Origin: Micrococcales bacterium
GTDB lineage: Bacteria > Actinomycetota > Actinomycetes > Actinomycetales > Cellulomonadaceae
Assembly (NCBI GenBank): GCA_009777345.1
Contig: WRMB01000001.1
Coordinates: 1-64,000, forward strand
Reading direction: 5' to 3'
DNA: 64,000 bases
Shown one piece after another: positions 52,228 through 61,931 of the stretch. Position numbers and translations under genes: made by a program. The notes under the pieces are model-generated. The model saw only the letters and a program-made list of their open reading frames with translations, ran no database searches and had not been told where the DNA came from. Position 1 is the stretch's first letter. Every line of letters starts with the position of its first letter.

Positions 52228-53885
52228 GCGACGAGTGGAGCGACGACACAGGGGATGGCCCGAGGGAGTCGGTCGGCCTGGACGGCTGCCCGGCGGTCGC
52301 CGAGGCCGATCTGGGGGACGTGCCCCGGGCCTCGGCCATCCGCCGGTACACCCGGGACGTGACCAAGCAGCGGGCCGGGGCGAGCATCGGTTCGCTGCTG
52401 TCCGACGTGTACTACGCGGTGACGGTGCTGGCCATCGGTATCGCGGTGGCCGCCGGGGTGGCCGGTCAGCTGCGCGGGTCGATGCCCGCGGTGTCCCGCG
52501 GCGGGGGCACCGACCTGATGCCCACGCTCGTCGGGGTGCTGGTCGGCGCCCTGCTCGCCACGGTGGTGTCGCTGGCCGGGCGGCTGGGTCCGGTCGGTGC
52601 CGGTGGCGCTGAGGCTGCCTGGTGGCTGGGGTTGCCGGTGGGCCGCAAGAGCCTCCTGCGGTCCGCGGCCCGACGGCTGCCGCTGGTCGCCGCGGCCGTC
52701 GGCGTCGTGGTCCTGGCGCTGCTGGACGGTGGGCTGCTGGACGACTCGGGGGAGCGGATCGCCCGCGCCGGGGTGACCGGCGGGCTGGCGGCCGCGGCGG
52801 TGGTCCTGCTCATGTCGGTGGCGCAGACCTTCGGCGCCTCGCGGCGGATCGGTGCCCTGGTGGGGGACCTGATGCTGGTGGCGGTGCCGGTCGCGCTGGG
52901 GGCGGCGGCCTGGGCGGGGGTGACGCCGGAACGGCTGCCGGTGCCGTCGTGGCCGGTGCTGGGCGGGGCGGTGCTGGTCGTGGTGGCGCTGGCCTGGGTC
53001 ACCGATGCCCGGTTGGGCCGGATCCGGGCGTCGTCGCTGCGCGAGAGCGGGTCGGTGGCCACCCAGGCGGTCGGTGCGGTGGTCTCGATGGACTCCCGCG
53101 AGCTGGGCCGGGCGCTGTCGGACGGGGCCGCCCCCGCGGCTCGGCACTGGGTGTCCCGGCTGCGCACGGTGCGCGGCCCGGTCAGCGCCCTGGTCACCGC
53201 GGACCTGGTGCTGCTGCGCAGATCGGTGCGCCACCTGGTACAGGTGCTGCTGGCCATCGCGGTGCCGGTGCTGGCCACGGTGGTGCCGCAGCTGTCCGGG
53301 CAGGTCCCGGTGCTGCTCGCGGTGCTGGTCGGCGGGTACGTCGCGGCCAGCGCCTCCGCGGAAGGCTCCAGGCGGGCCGAGATGGCTCCTATCCTGGACC
53401 GGTTGCTGCCGCTGGACCCGACCACGGCCCGGCGCGCCCGGATGGTCGTGCCGGGGATCGTCATGGCGGTATGGGCGTCAGTGGTGTTCGTCGCGCTCGG
53501 CGCCTGGTTGGGCGATGTGCCCGGATGGTTCGTGCTCGGGGCGGCCGGGGTGCCCGCCTGGGCTGCCGCCGCGGTGCGCGCCGCGTACCGGCCCGCCCCG
53601 GACTGGGGCGCGACGCTGGTGTCCACCCCGTTCGGCGCCATCCCGACCGGGGTCGGTTCGGTGCTGGCCCGCGGACCGGACGTCGTGGTGCTGGCCCTGC
53701 TGCCGACCTGGATCGCGCTGGTGCTGGGCCACGCCGCCCAGCCGCTGCTGATCGGGCAGATCGTGACCTCGTTCATCGCGCTCCTGGTGGCATCCTCGAC
53801 GTCGACGAAGACGTTCTCCGAACGGATGCTCGATGCCCAGAAAGAGGCCGAGGAGCAGCGCAAGGCGGCCGAGGCGTACCGGTGA
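52224..53885 (+). CDS. ABC transporter membrane protein, DUF6297-like
   Basis: 553 residues from GTG 52224, with about twelve hydrophobic helices (YYAVTVLAIGIAVAAGVAG, LLATVVSLAGRLGP, VLLAIAVPVLATVVPQL, WASVVFVALGAWLGDV). Between the two helix sets is a cytosolic region around residues 270-330 (SMDSRELGRALSDGAAPA). The size and the LPVGRKSLLRSAARRLPLVA segment recall the actinobacterial DUF6297 permeases. The substrate is unknown. It forms a complete two-gene exporter with the preceding ATPase and overlaps rsmD by four bases. Confidence 0.82.
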   Translation: MSDEWSDDTGDGPRESVGLDGCPAVAEADLGDVPRASAIRRYTRDVTKQRAGASIGSLLSDVYYAVTVLAIGIAVAAGVAGQLRGSMPAVSRGGGTDLMPTLVGVLVGALLATVVSLAGRLGPVGAGGAEAAWWLGLPVGRKSLLRSAARRLPLVAAAVGVVVLALLDGGLLDDSGERIARAGVTGGLAAAAVVLLMSVAQTFGASRRIGALVGDLMLVAVPVALGAAAWAGVTPERLPVPSWPVLGGAVLVVVALAWVTDARLGRIRASSLRESGSVATQAVGAVVSMDSRELGRALSDGAAPAARHWVSRLRTVRGPVSALVTADLVLLRRSVRHLVQVLLAIAVPVLATVVPQLSGQVPVLLAVLVGGYVAASASAEGSRRAEMAPILDRLLPLDPTTARRARMVVPGIVMAVWASVVFVALGAWLGDVPGWFVLGAAGVPAWAAAAVRAAYRPAPDWGATLVSTPFGAIPTGVGSVLARGPDVVVLALLPTWIALVLGHAAQPLLIGQIVTSFIALLVASSTSTKTFSERMLDAQKEAEEQRKAAEAYR

Positions 53886-54454
53886 CCCGGATCGTCGCTG
53901 GGACGCACGGCGGCCGGACGCTCGCCGTGCCGCAGCACCGATCAACAGCCAACCGATCAACGGCCAGCGGCACCCGGCCGACCAGCGAACGGGTGCGCGA
54001 GGCGGTGTTCTCCCGGCTGGAGCACCTCGGTGCGGTCGCCGACGCCCGGGTGCTGGACCTGTACGCCGGGTCCGGTGCGCTGGGCCTGGAGGCGCTGAGC
54101 CGGGGCGCGGCGTCGGCGGTGCTGGTCGAGTCCGACGCGGCTGCGGCCCGGGTGTGCCGGGCCAACGTCCGAGCCCTCGACCTGGTCGACCGGGCCCAGG
54201 TAGTCCAGACCACCGTCGAGCGCTACCTCGCCCAGGCTCCCGCCCGGGCTGACCTAGTCCTCGCCGACCCCCCGTACGCGCTGGACGACCTCGACGACGT
54301 GCTCACCGCCCTGGTGGCGGTGCTCGCTCCCGGCGGCACCGTCGTGGTGGAACGCGCCGCCCGGTCTGCACCCCTGCGCTGGCCCGACGGCCTGGTCCCC
54401 GACGACGACCGCCGCTACGGCGAGACCCACGTCTGGACAGCCCGACGGCCATAG
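53882..54454 (+). CDS. rsmD: 16S rRNA (guanine966-N2)-methyltransferase RsmD
   Basis: 190 residues from GTG 53882: TRIVAGTHGGRTLAVPQH, RPTSERVREAVFSRLEHLG, the AdoMet site VLDLYAGSGALGLEALSRGA and the catalytic LVLADPPYALDD. A short Ser/Thr/Asn/Arg repeat (RSTANRSTASG) is inserted where related proteins have a compact loop. It should follow recG in this phylum; the ABC permease now overlaps its start. Confidence 0.95.
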   Translation: MTRIVAGTHGGRTLAVPQHRSTANRSTASGTRPTSERVREAVFSRLEHLGAVADARVLDLYAGSGALGLEALSRGAASAVLVESDAAAARVCRANVRALDLVDRAQVVQTTVERYLAQAPARADLVLADPPYALDDLDDVLTALVAVLAPGGTVVVERAARSAPLRWPDGLVPDDDRRYGETHVWTARRP

Positions 54455-54470
54455 GCACTCCGGTCTCGAC

Positions 54471-54540
54471 GCCCGTGCGACACTTCCACGCCGGAGCGAT
54501 ACTTTGAAATGTCGCTCCGGCGCGGAAGTGTCGCACGGGC
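54471..54540. terminator. 29-bp-stem hairpin after rsmD
   Basis: Arms 54471-54499 and 54512-54540 pair at 28 of 29 positions (start GCCCGTGCGACACTTCC), with an AT-rich 12-base loop TACTTTGAAATG. It begins 16 bases after the rsmD stop. It is probably a transcription terminator, although no U tract follows. Confidence 0.8.
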
Positions 54541-54608
54541 CCAGCTCGGGGTCGCTGCGTCGCGGTAATTCAGTCGGTCGGGAGGGCAGCGGTGGGTAGG
54601 GTGCGCTC

Positions 54609-55184
54609 ATGGTCAAGCCTGAGGTGTACGTGTCTACCGACGTGGAGACGGACGGGCCGATACCCGGCCCTCATTCCATGCTGTCGTTCGGGTCGGCGGC
54701 CTACCTGGCCGACAAGAGGCTGGTCTCGACCTTCAGCGCCAACCTCGACACCCTGCCCGAGGCCACGGGGCACCCGTCCACCATGGCCTGGTGGGCCACC
54801 CAGCCTGACGCCTGGGCGGCGGCGCGGGCCAGCACCCGGCCGCCCGAGCAGGTGATGGTCGAGTACGTCGCCTGGCTCGAGGCGCTGCCGGGTCGGCCGG
54901 TGTTCGTCGCCTACCCGGCGGGTTTCGACTTCATGTTCGTCTACTGGTACCTCATGAAGTTCGCCGGGCGTTCGCCTTTCTTCCACTCGGCGCTGGACGT
55001 CAAGACCTACGCCATGGCTCTGCTGGGCCGGGGCTACCGCGAGTCGACCAAGCGCAATATGCCGCGCTCCTGGTTCGACCCGGCGCCCCACACCCACGTC
55101 GCCCTCGACGACGCCGTCGAGCAGGGCGCGCTGTTCGTCAACATGCTGGCGGACCGCACCAACCTGTTGCAGAATCCAGGCTGA
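54609..55184 (+). CDS. DnaQ-like 3'-5' exonuclease
   Basis: 191 residues. DEDDh motifs: Exo [21 protein letters not shown] (Asp and Glu), Exo [21 protein letters not shown], and Exo [19 protein letters not shown] with the His and Asp. Such proteins trim RNA or DNA ends; no polymerase domain is attached. The last six codons and the TGA stop lie inside repeat A copy 2 (LLQNPG-stop), so the C-terminus is supplied by the repeat. It lies between rsmD and coaD, which are normally adjacent. Confidence 0.88.
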   Translation: MVKPEVYVSTDVETDGPIPGPHSMLSFGSAAYLADKRLVSTFSANLDTLPEATGHPSTMAWWATQPDAWAAARASTRPPEQVMVEYVAWLEALPGRPVFVAYPAGFDFMFVYWYLMKFAGRSPFFHSALDVKTYAMALLGRGYRESTKRNMPRSWFDPAPHTHVALDDAVEQGALFVNMLADRTNLLQNPG

Positions 55185-55215
55185 AAGCGACCTGGGTTGA
55201 CGAACCCTGCGGCAG
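55164..55215 (+). repeat. structured repeat A, copy 2
   Basis: CTGTTGCAG (55164-55172) faces CTGCGGCAG (55207-55215); two positions that are Watson-Crick pairs in copy 1 are here U-G pairs. The interior GAATCCAGGCTGAAAGCGAC...GAACCC matches copy 1 almost base for base. It overlaps the last codons of the exonuclease gene. Confidence 0.75.
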
Positions 55216-55241
55216 AGTGCGCGTCCTTTCTCCAGCAACAG

Positions 55242-55337
55242 CCGATAAGACGACACTGGTTCGAGGGTTGCACGCCGATCAGGCGATTCAAAACGGTGGA
55301 ACGGCGCGAAGTCCACTGACTGGGGTTTTCTTATCGG
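55242..55337 (+). repeat. structured repeat B, copy 2
   Basis: Bounded by CCGATAAG (55242-55249) and CTTATCGG (55330-55337). The core GCCGATC...ATTCAAAACGG...CGGC is kept. The middle stem contains several U-G pairs (CUGGUU facing ACUGG-type sequence). It lies 26 bases after repeat A, without the 130-base spacer of copy 1. The remaining 127 bases up to coaD hold no gene I can support. Confidence 0.75.
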
Positions 55338-55464
55338 TCTAACGTGCGCGCGGTGTGGGAGAGGTTCGCGGGGAGGCGGGTGTTGTGGGGTGACGGGGTG
55401 GTCCTGGCATGGCCGTCGGGCTGGTCGGTGCACGGAAGCCGGCGGCATGCCTTAGTTTGGGGGA

Positions 55465-55950
55465 ATGCGCATCGCGGTCTGCCCTGGGTCGTTCGACCCG
55501 ATCACCAACGGTCACGTCGACGTGGTGCGCCGCGCCCTGACCATGTTCGACGAGGTGGTGGTGGCGGTCGCGACGAACGCGGCGAAAGCGCCGCTGCTGA
55601 GCGCCGCGCTGCGGGTCGAGCTGGCCGCCGCTGCCGTGCGGGGCCTGACTGGTGCCCGGGTGGCGCTGGTCCCGGGCCTGCTGGCGGACTTCCTGCGCCA
55701 GGTGGGTGCCAGTGCGGTGGTCAAGGGCATCCGGGGTGCTTCGGACGTGGACGCCGAGGTGCCGATGGCCCTGATGAACCGCCACCTGTCCGGGGTGGAC
55801 ACGGTGTTCGTCGTGGGGGACCAGTCGTTGGCGCATATCGCGTCGTCCATGGTCAAGGACGTGGCCCGGCACGGCGGGCGGATCGACGACCTGGTGCCCC
55901 CGGCGGTCTCCCAGGCGGTGCGGGAGGCGCTGGCGCGACAGGCGAGATAG
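55465..55950 (+). CDS. coaD: phosphopantetheine adenylyltransferase
   Basis: Fourth step of coenzyme A synthesis. 161 residues: MRIAVCPGSFDPITNGHVDV holds the TxGH nucleotide motif, DFLRQVGASAVVKGIRGASD the substrate site, and ALMNRHLSGVDTVFVVGD plus AHIASSMVKDVARHGG the later conserved parts (ISSSxxR-type). ATG 55465. Confidence 0.97.
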   Translation: MRIAVCPGSFDPITNGHVDVVRRALTMFDEVVVAVATNAAKAPLLSAALRVELAAAAVRGLTGARVALVPGLLADFLRQVGASAVVKGIRGASDVDAEVPMALMNRHLSGVDTVFVVGDQSLAHIASSMVKDVARHGGRIDDLVPPAVSQAVREALARQAR

Positions 55951-55958
55951 GAACCCGG

Positions 55959-56855
55959 TCAGCCCCAGGTGTACAGGACGTCGGAGAAGTCGCAGGCCGC
56001 GAGCCGGTCGGGGGCGACGAAGAACGCGCCGACCCCGAGATCGCCCCAGACGATCTCGACGTCGGCGGCCGAGTCCGACGCCAGCTGGAACAGCAGCGTG
56101 GTGTGCCGCGGGAACTGGTGGCGCGGGTCGGGAGCGCTCGACAGACCGGGGTAGCCGCCGACCTGGTGGCCGCTGGGGTTGCCGAAGCGCTGCGCCGCCG
56201 CGGACCGCACCCAGTCGGGAACCTCGTCGGTGCCCAGGGCGGTACGGACCAGGGCGGTCAGCCGTTCCTCGAAGCGGTGGTCGGAGCTGGACATCGGCTG
56301 GCTGGCGATCTGGCCGGTCAGGCCGCACCCCCCGGCGACGGGGAGGAACGGTTCGGCCTGCGGGTCGGGCACGACCCTGGCCAGCAGCGACTCGTCCTCG
56401 ATGACCCGCGGGTGGTAGACGACGCGGAACCCGTCCGGTGCCGTCGGATCGGCCGGGTCGGCGCCGTAGACGTGACGGCGCCGTTCGTCGGCGGCGACGA
56501 AGAACTGCAGCAGGCCGGTGCGGGGCAGGCCCGGCAGCGCGGGCAGCTCGGCGAAGTTCAGCTGGGCCAGCAGGTGCAGGGGCTCACCGGCGAAGGCGCC
56601 CTTGCCGCGCGGGTAGTAACCGCCGCCCTGGACGTAGGGCCGACCGCCGACCTTGCTGGACCAGGGCCGCAGCTCGCCGGGAGCGAGGGTGAGCCGCAGG
56701 TAGTCCGTCATGGTCTCGTCGACCAGGGCGTCCAGCGCGGCCGTGACGGCGGTCTCGTCCGCCGGGTCGACGAGCAGCCCGGGCAGATCGTCGACCTCGC
56801 CGCCGTCGGTCGGTGCGGCTGTCCTGGTGCCGAAGAGGCCGTTCAGCCAGCCCAC
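55959..56855 (-). CDS. DUF1963 (YwqG-like) protein
   Basis: 298-residue cytosolic protein. Family marks are SKVGGRPYVQGGGYYPRG, LHLLAQLNFAELPALPGLPR, GLLQFFVAADE, QPMSSSDHRFEERL, VGGYPGLSSAPDPRHQFPRH and DVEIVWGDLGVGAFFVAPDR. DUF1963 has no firm biochemical role. Convergent with coaD (eight bases apart). Confidence 0.9.
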   Translation of the reverse strand: MGWLNGLFGTRTAAPTDGGEVDDLPGLLVDPADETAVTAALDALVDETMTDYLRLTLAPGELRPWSSKVGGRPYVQGGGYYPRGKGAFAGEPLHLLAQLNFAELPALPGLPRTGLLQFFVAADERRRHVYGADPADPTAPDGFRVVYHPRVIEDESLLARVVPDPQAEPFLPVAGGCGLTGQIASQPMSSSDHRFEERLTALVRTALGTDEVPDWVRSAAAQRFGNPSGHQVGGYPGLSSAPDPRHQFPRHTTLLFQLASDSAADVEIVWGDLGVGAFFVAPDRLAACDFSDVLYTWG

Positions 56856-57133
56856 GGCTGCTCCCTTCCGTCCGTCCGTCGACCGGCCGTCAGCATCGGC
56901 GGACTCAGCATCGACGGGTAGCCGACGACCGCCGCACTTCCGGCTGTGCGGCGCGGTCGCCCCTACCGTAGACCCCCGCGGGCCTGCGCGGACGCGAAAC
57001 GGGTGTCCGATATGGGCGGATTTTCACGACAGAAGTCTCGAGGCGACCGTCTCGAGGCGACCGCGTCCACCCGTCACCGAGAGCGAGAGCAGCAGCCTGC
57101 CGTTGCCGCCATCGTCAGGCGGGCAGCTTGTGG
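56856..57133. other. intergenic region with short tandem repeat
   Basis: 278 bases between DUF1963 and the RDD gene, both on the minus strand. A perfect 14-bp tandem duplication GTCTCGAGGCGACC covers 57035-57062, and TCCG repeats lie near 56870. I see no gene or T-run terminator; the DUF1963 promoter should be here. Confidence 0.5.
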
Positions 57134-57958
57134 TCAGCCCTCGGCGTCCGGGACGCCGTAGGGCAGCCGGGCCAGCCCGGCGGACTCGGTGCGGGTGCGC
57201 TCCACCCGGTGCCACTCGGTGCGGCCCTCGCGCTCTCGCCGCTCGGCGAGCACTGCGGTGAGGAACTCCTCGGGGTGGGTGCCGGTCGGCGGCAGGGGGC
57301 GCACGTACTGCTGGACCTGCGCGGTCAGCTCGGTGCCCAGCCGGGTGCGCGAGGCCGGGTGCATCATGGTCGCCCGGCCCAGGAACTGCCGGACAGACAG
57401 GGCCAGCGGGTCCGGCAGCCGGGCCACGTCGGCCCGGGTGGCCCACGACGCCAGCTGCGGTGGCATGAGCACGACGAGCCGGTCGCGCGGACCGCCGCGG
57501 ACCCGCGCCACGTAGGTACCGGCCACCATATCGCCCAGCCGCTTGCCCCGGGCGGACAGCATCGAGGCCAGCAGCGCCGGTATGGCGAGCAGCGACCAGA
57601 TCTCGACCACCGCGACGAGGCCGCGGATCATCGCCTGCCGCAGCATGACGACGCCGCCGTCGTCGCGGACGGTGCGCAGCCCCGCGGCCAGCCGCCCCAA
57701 CGACCGGCCCCGGGTCAGCGTCTCCACCGTGATCGGGACGACGACCAGCATCGTCACTGATACCACCACGACGGTAGCGTCCATGAGTCTCTGGCTCACG
57801 TTGACGGCATCGTCGATCGATGAGGCCGCCATGAGGGCGAGGAAGAGGCCGAAGGCGTAGGTCGTGTAGTCGATGAACCCGGAGAGCATCCGGCTGAACA
57901 CCGACGCGGCCTCGGACTCCAGCAGGACGCCTTCGCCGGTGACGATGCCAGTGCTCAT
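57134..57958 (-). CDS. RDD-family membrane protein
   Basis: 274 residues with the RDD domain in the first 160: SVFSRMLSGFIDYTTYAFGL (Arg-Asp-like), helices VVVVSVTMLVVVPITVETL and VAVVEIWSLLAIPALLASML, and GRSLGRLAAGLRTVRDDGG and GKRLGDMVAGTYVARV. A soluble C-terminal part follows (PPQLASWATRADVARLPDPL). Divergent RDD and SpoIIM-like genes are a standard actinobacterial pair of unknown function. Confidence 0.92.
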   Translation of the reverse strand: MSTGIVTGEGVLLESEAASVFSRMLSGFIDYTTYAFGLFLALMAASSIDDAVNVSQRLMDATVVVVSVTMLVVVPITVETLTRGRSLGRLAAGLRTVRDDGGVVMLRQAMIRGLVAVVEIWSLLAIPALLASMLSARGKRLGDMVAGTYVARVRGGPRDRLVVLMPPQLASWATRADVARLPDPLALSVRQFLGRATMMHPASRTRLGTELTAQVQQYVRPLPPTGTHPEEFLTAVLAERREREGRTEWHRVERTRTESAGLARLPYGVPDAEG

Positions 57959-58050
57959 CGGGCCAGGGTAGCCCGTCCGGCGCCGGGCACTGCCGCCGAC
58001 CGCGGGCGACGGACGAGGAACCCCCGCGCGGACGTGGCAGGCTTGTCCTC

Positions 58051-59040
58051 GTGGACCTCGATGCCTACACCCTCGCGCACGAGAGCGACTGGGTGCGTCT
58101 GGAGACGCTGTCCCAGCAGTCGCGGCTGACCGGAGCGCAGGTCGACGAGCTGGTCCGGCTGTACCAGGCCACCGCGACCGACCTGTCGATGGTGCGGTCC
58201 GGGGCGCCGGACGCCCGCACCGTCATGCGGCTCTCGCAGGTGCTCAGCCGGGCGCGCACCAAGCTGACCGGGGCCCACGCACCGGTCTGGTCGGAGGTCG
58301 CCCGGTTCTTCGTGGTGTCGTTCCCGGCGGTGCTGTACTCGATCCGGTGGTGGATCGTCTCGGTGATGGTGGGGTTCGTCGGCGTCGCGCTGGTCGTGGG
58401 CTGGTACCTGGTCGAGCACCAGGACCTGCTGGCGTCGGTGATACCGCCCTACGAGCAGCAGCTGTACGTGGAGGAGGCGTTCGCCCAGTACTACGACCCG
58501 GGCTGGGACTTCGCCGCCCAGGTCGGGACCAACAACGCCTGGATCGCGGCCCAGTGCGTCGCGCTGGGCATCACCGGTATCGGGGTGCTGGCGGTGCTGT
58601 TCTTCAACGCGCTCAACGTCGGGGTCATGGGTGCGGTCATGGCGTCGTACGGCGAGCTGGGGCTGTTCTTCCAGCTGATCACCCCGCACGGGCTGCTCGA
58701 GCTGACCGCGGTGTTCGTCGCCGGGGCGGCCGGGCTGCGCGTCTTCTGGGCCTGGCTGGCCCCGGGCCCCCGCCCGCGCGGCCAGGCGCTGGCCGCGGCC
58801 GGGCGCTCCCTGTTCACGACGGTCCTGGGCCTGGCCGCCGTCCTCAGCCTGTCCGCTCTGATCGAGGGGTTCGTCACCGGGTCGGATCTGCCGTGGTGGG
58901 TGAAGATCGTGATCGGTGCCGTGGCGCTCGCCGGGTTCTGGACCTATGTGCTCACCCTCGGCCGGGCGGGCTTCCGGGCGGGCAGCACCGGTGACCTGGA
59001 GCCCGACCGGTCCGGGTACGCGGTCGCCACGGCAGGCTGA
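58051..59040 (+). CDS. stage II sporulation protein M-like (DUF95)
   Basis: 329 residues from GTG 58051. An N-terminal helical domain (WVRLETLSQQSRLTGAQVDE, LVRLYQATATDLS) precedes five to six membrane helices. DUF95 marks are YVEEAFAQYYDPGWDF, TNNAWIAAQCVALGITGIG, FFNALNVGVMGAVMASYG and ITPHGLLELTAVFVAGAAGL. In Bacillus SpoIIM drives septal wall hydrolysis during engulfment. Actinobacterial members occur in non-sporulating species too, so the name does not imply sporulation. Divergent from RDD gene. Confidence 0.92.
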   Translation: MDLDAYTLAHESDWVRLETLSQQSRLTGAQVDELVRLYQATATDLSMVRSGAPDARTVMRLSQVLSRARTKLTGAHAPVWSEVARFFVVSFPAVLYSIRWWIVSVMVGFVGVALVVGWYLVEHQDLLASVIPPYEQQLYVEEAFAQYYDPGWDFAAQVGTNNAWIAAQCVALGITGIGVLAVLFFNALNVGVMGAVMASYGELGLFFQLITPHGLLELTAVFVAGAAGLRVFWAWLAPGPRPRGQALAAAGRSLFTTVLGLAAVLSLSALIEGFVTGSDLPWWVKIVIGAVALAGFWTYVLTLGRAGFRAGSTGDLEPDRSGYAVATAG

Positions 59041-59232
59041 AGGCCCGCGTCACACGGCGGCGGGCTGGTGCGTCGTCCCAGTGGCGCTCTGCCAGTGCTC
59101 TGCTGCGGGTGATGATCGTTCGATACCCCCGGTACTCCCCCAGGGGGGTAGATCGCCGACCGGACGGGTGCCTATCGTGTGGCCTGGGTGCGGACCAGGG
59201 TGCGCGTGCAGGGTCATGAGAGGAACGGTTCG
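59041..59232 (+). promoter_or_regulatory. leader of transpeptidase gene with G-tract operator-like site
   Basis: The sequence TACTCCCCCAGGGGGGTA (59133-59150), preceded by TACCCCC (59124-59130), resembles the G-tract palindromes bound by CsoR/RcnR-type metal sensors. It is imperfect and no csoR gene is nearby, so the assignment is tentative. No -35/-10 pair is obvious. Confidence 0.35.
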
Positions 59233-60663
59233 ATGAGGAAGCGCACGCTGGCGCTGGTCGTGGCTGGTGGTGCCGGGTTGGTGCTGCTGGCCGTCGTCAC
59301 CGTGGGAGCGGCGGTGTTCTACGCGCACTTCCACGACCGGGGGCTGCCGCGCACGACGGTGGCGGGGCAGTCGATCACCGGCCAGACCCGGGGCGAGGTC
59401 GCCGCGTCGCTGCGGGAGCGGTCCGCCGACGTCACCGTGACCTGGACCGCCGACGGGGCCGAGCGCACGGCGACGCTGGGCGATCTGGGTCTGGCCGTGG
59501 ACGTGGACGCGACGGTGGACGAGGCGTTCGCGCGGAACGCCTCGTGGGGCGGTCACCTGGGCGTGCTGGTCGGCGGCCACAAGGTCGCGGCGGTGGTCAC
59601 CAGCGACGGTACGACCCTGGAGGACGTGGCCGCGCAGATCGCCACCGAGGCGGGCCTGGCCGGGTCGGACGCGGCTGTGGTGCTGGCCGAGGACGGGACG
59701 ACGTTCCAGGTCATCCCCGCGGTCGCGGGCCAGGCCGTGGACCCGTCCACCTTCCAGGAGGTAGCCCGGGCCGCGGCCGCGGGTCTGGCCGACCGGTCGA
59801 CGACCGTCAAGTTCGTCCCGGCGGCCCCGACGGTCACCGACCAGGCTGCCCAGCAGACCGTGGACGCGGCGAACGCGCTGGTCGCGGCGCCCGTCGTGGT
59901 CTCCGACGGTAAGGCGGACCACTCACCGGAACCCGCCGCCCAGGCTGCCTGGGTGACGATTCCGACCACGCCGCAGGGCCTGGGCGACCCGGGGCTGGAC
60001 CTGGACCAGGTCACCGGGTGGGTGCAGGGCCTGGCCGACGAGGCCCGTCTCGACCCGGTCACCGGCCAGCAGTACGTCGATCCGCAGGGCAAGGTGCTGT
60101 CGATCACCAAGCAGGCCAAGGACGGCCAGGAGGTGACCAACGTCGAGCAGGTGGCCCAGGCCATCACCGACCAGGTGCCCGCCGGGCAGGGCTACACCGG
60201 GGCGTTCGAGTTCGCGTCGGTCCCGGCCACCTGGGACTCCAAGCAGGTCGCCTCGGCGGCCGACGTGCTGGCGTACTTCCCTTCGGACGGGGAGAAGTGG
60301 ATCGACGTCAACCTGTCGAACCACACGGTCCGGGCGTACGAGGGCACGACGGTGGTCATGGGCCCGTACTCGATGGTCGACGGCAAGCCGGCGATGCCGA
60401 CGGTCACCGGCACCTTCACCATCTACCAGAAGTACGAGTCGAAGACCATGCGGGGCTTCGAGGCCGACGGGGTGACTCCGTACGTGACCGAGAACGTGCC
60501 GTGGTCGATGTTCTTCCACAAGGGGTACGCCATACACGGGGCGTACTGGCGCTCGACCTTCGGGTACTCAGCCTCGCACGGGTGCGTCAACCTGCCGGTG
60601 GCCACCGCCAAGCAGCTGTACCAGTGGGCACCGGTCGGCACCGTCGTGGTCGTCCACCGCTGA
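59233..60663 (+). CDS. L,D-transpeptidase
   Basis: 476-residue cell-wall cross-linking enzyme or lipoprotein-like exported protein. It has an N-terminal membrane anchor (LALVVAGGAGLVLLAVVTVG), two peptidoglycan-binding-like domains of the YkuD-linked type (TVAGQSITGQTRGEVAASLR; ITDQVPAGQGYTGAFEF), and a C-terminal YkuD domain with WIDVNLSNHTVRAYEG, then HGAYWRSTFGYSASHGCVNL holding the catalytic His and Cys. ATG 59233. L,D-transpeptidases make 3-3 cross-links and resist most beta-lactams. Confidence 0.94.
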   Translation: MRKRTLALVVAGGAGLVLLAVVTVGAAVFYAHFHDRGLPRTTVAGQSITGQTRGEVAASLRERSADVTVTWTADGAERTATLGDLGLAVDVDATVDEAFARNASWGGHLGVLVGGHKVAAVVTSDGTTLEDVAAQIATEAGLAGSDAAVVLAEDGTTFQVIPAVAGQAVDPSTFQEVARAAAAGLADRSTTVKFVPAAPTVTDQAAQQTVDAANALVAAPVVVSDGKADHSPEPAAQAAWVTIPTTPQGLGDPGLDLDQVTGWVQGLADEARLDPVTGQQYVDPQGKVLSITKQAKDGQEVTNVEQVAQAITDQVPAGQGYTGAFEFASVPATWDSKQVASAADVLAYFPSDGEKWIDVNLSNHTVRAYEGTTVVMGPYSMVDGKPAMPTVTGTFTIYQKYESKTMRGFEADGVTPYVTENVPWSMFFHKGYAIHGAYWRSTFGYSASHGCVNLPVATAKQLYQWAPVGTVVVVHR

Positions 60664-60706
60664 CACGCGCCCGGACGGCCGCTGACCGGTACACCCGGCT
60701 GTCGGA

Positions 60707-61508
<802 letters not shown>

Positions 61509-61531
<23 letters not shown>

Positions 61532-61931
61532 CGAGCGTTCCTTCCTGTTCTGGTGCTGGCTGCTGCGGTGCGTGCTGCTCTGGTGCGTCTGGGGGGTCGT
61601 GGACGTCCACGGCGGTGAGCACGAACTCCTCGCCGCTGGTCAGGTGGGTGCGGGCGGAGCCGCAGGCGGTGCAGTCGAAACCCAGCTGGCGGCCCAGCCG
61701 GGCGTCGTGCCCGCAGTCGTCGCAGGCCACGACGGCAGGCACCTGGTGCAGCGCCAGCCGGGCCCCGTCCAGCGCGGTGCCGCGCACGACGAAGGTCCAG
61801 GCGTGCTCCAGGGCCTCGGGCACCACCTGGCGCAGCTCGCCCACGGTGACGTGGACCGTCTCGACGTGCCGTCCGACGGTGGCGCGCGTCACCGCGCCCG
61901 CCAGCTGGTGGCACAGGGAGACCTCGTGCAC
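61509..61931 (-). CDS. hypA: hydrogenase nickel chaperone HypA
   Basis: 140 residues starting at GTG 61931, giving the invariant (M)HE N-terminus whose His2 binds nickel: HEVSLCHQLAGAV. The zinc site is CDDCGHDARL and DCTACGSA. A C-terminal Gln/Pro/Glu extension of about 30 residues overlaps the hypB start. hypC-hypF are not in the window and may lie beyond the right edge. Confidence 0.93.

Noticed and set aside
58051..59040. SpoIIM homologue and WhiG sigma as proof of sporulation
   Set aside because: Both families occur in non-sporulating actinobacteria; no other sporulation genes are in the window.
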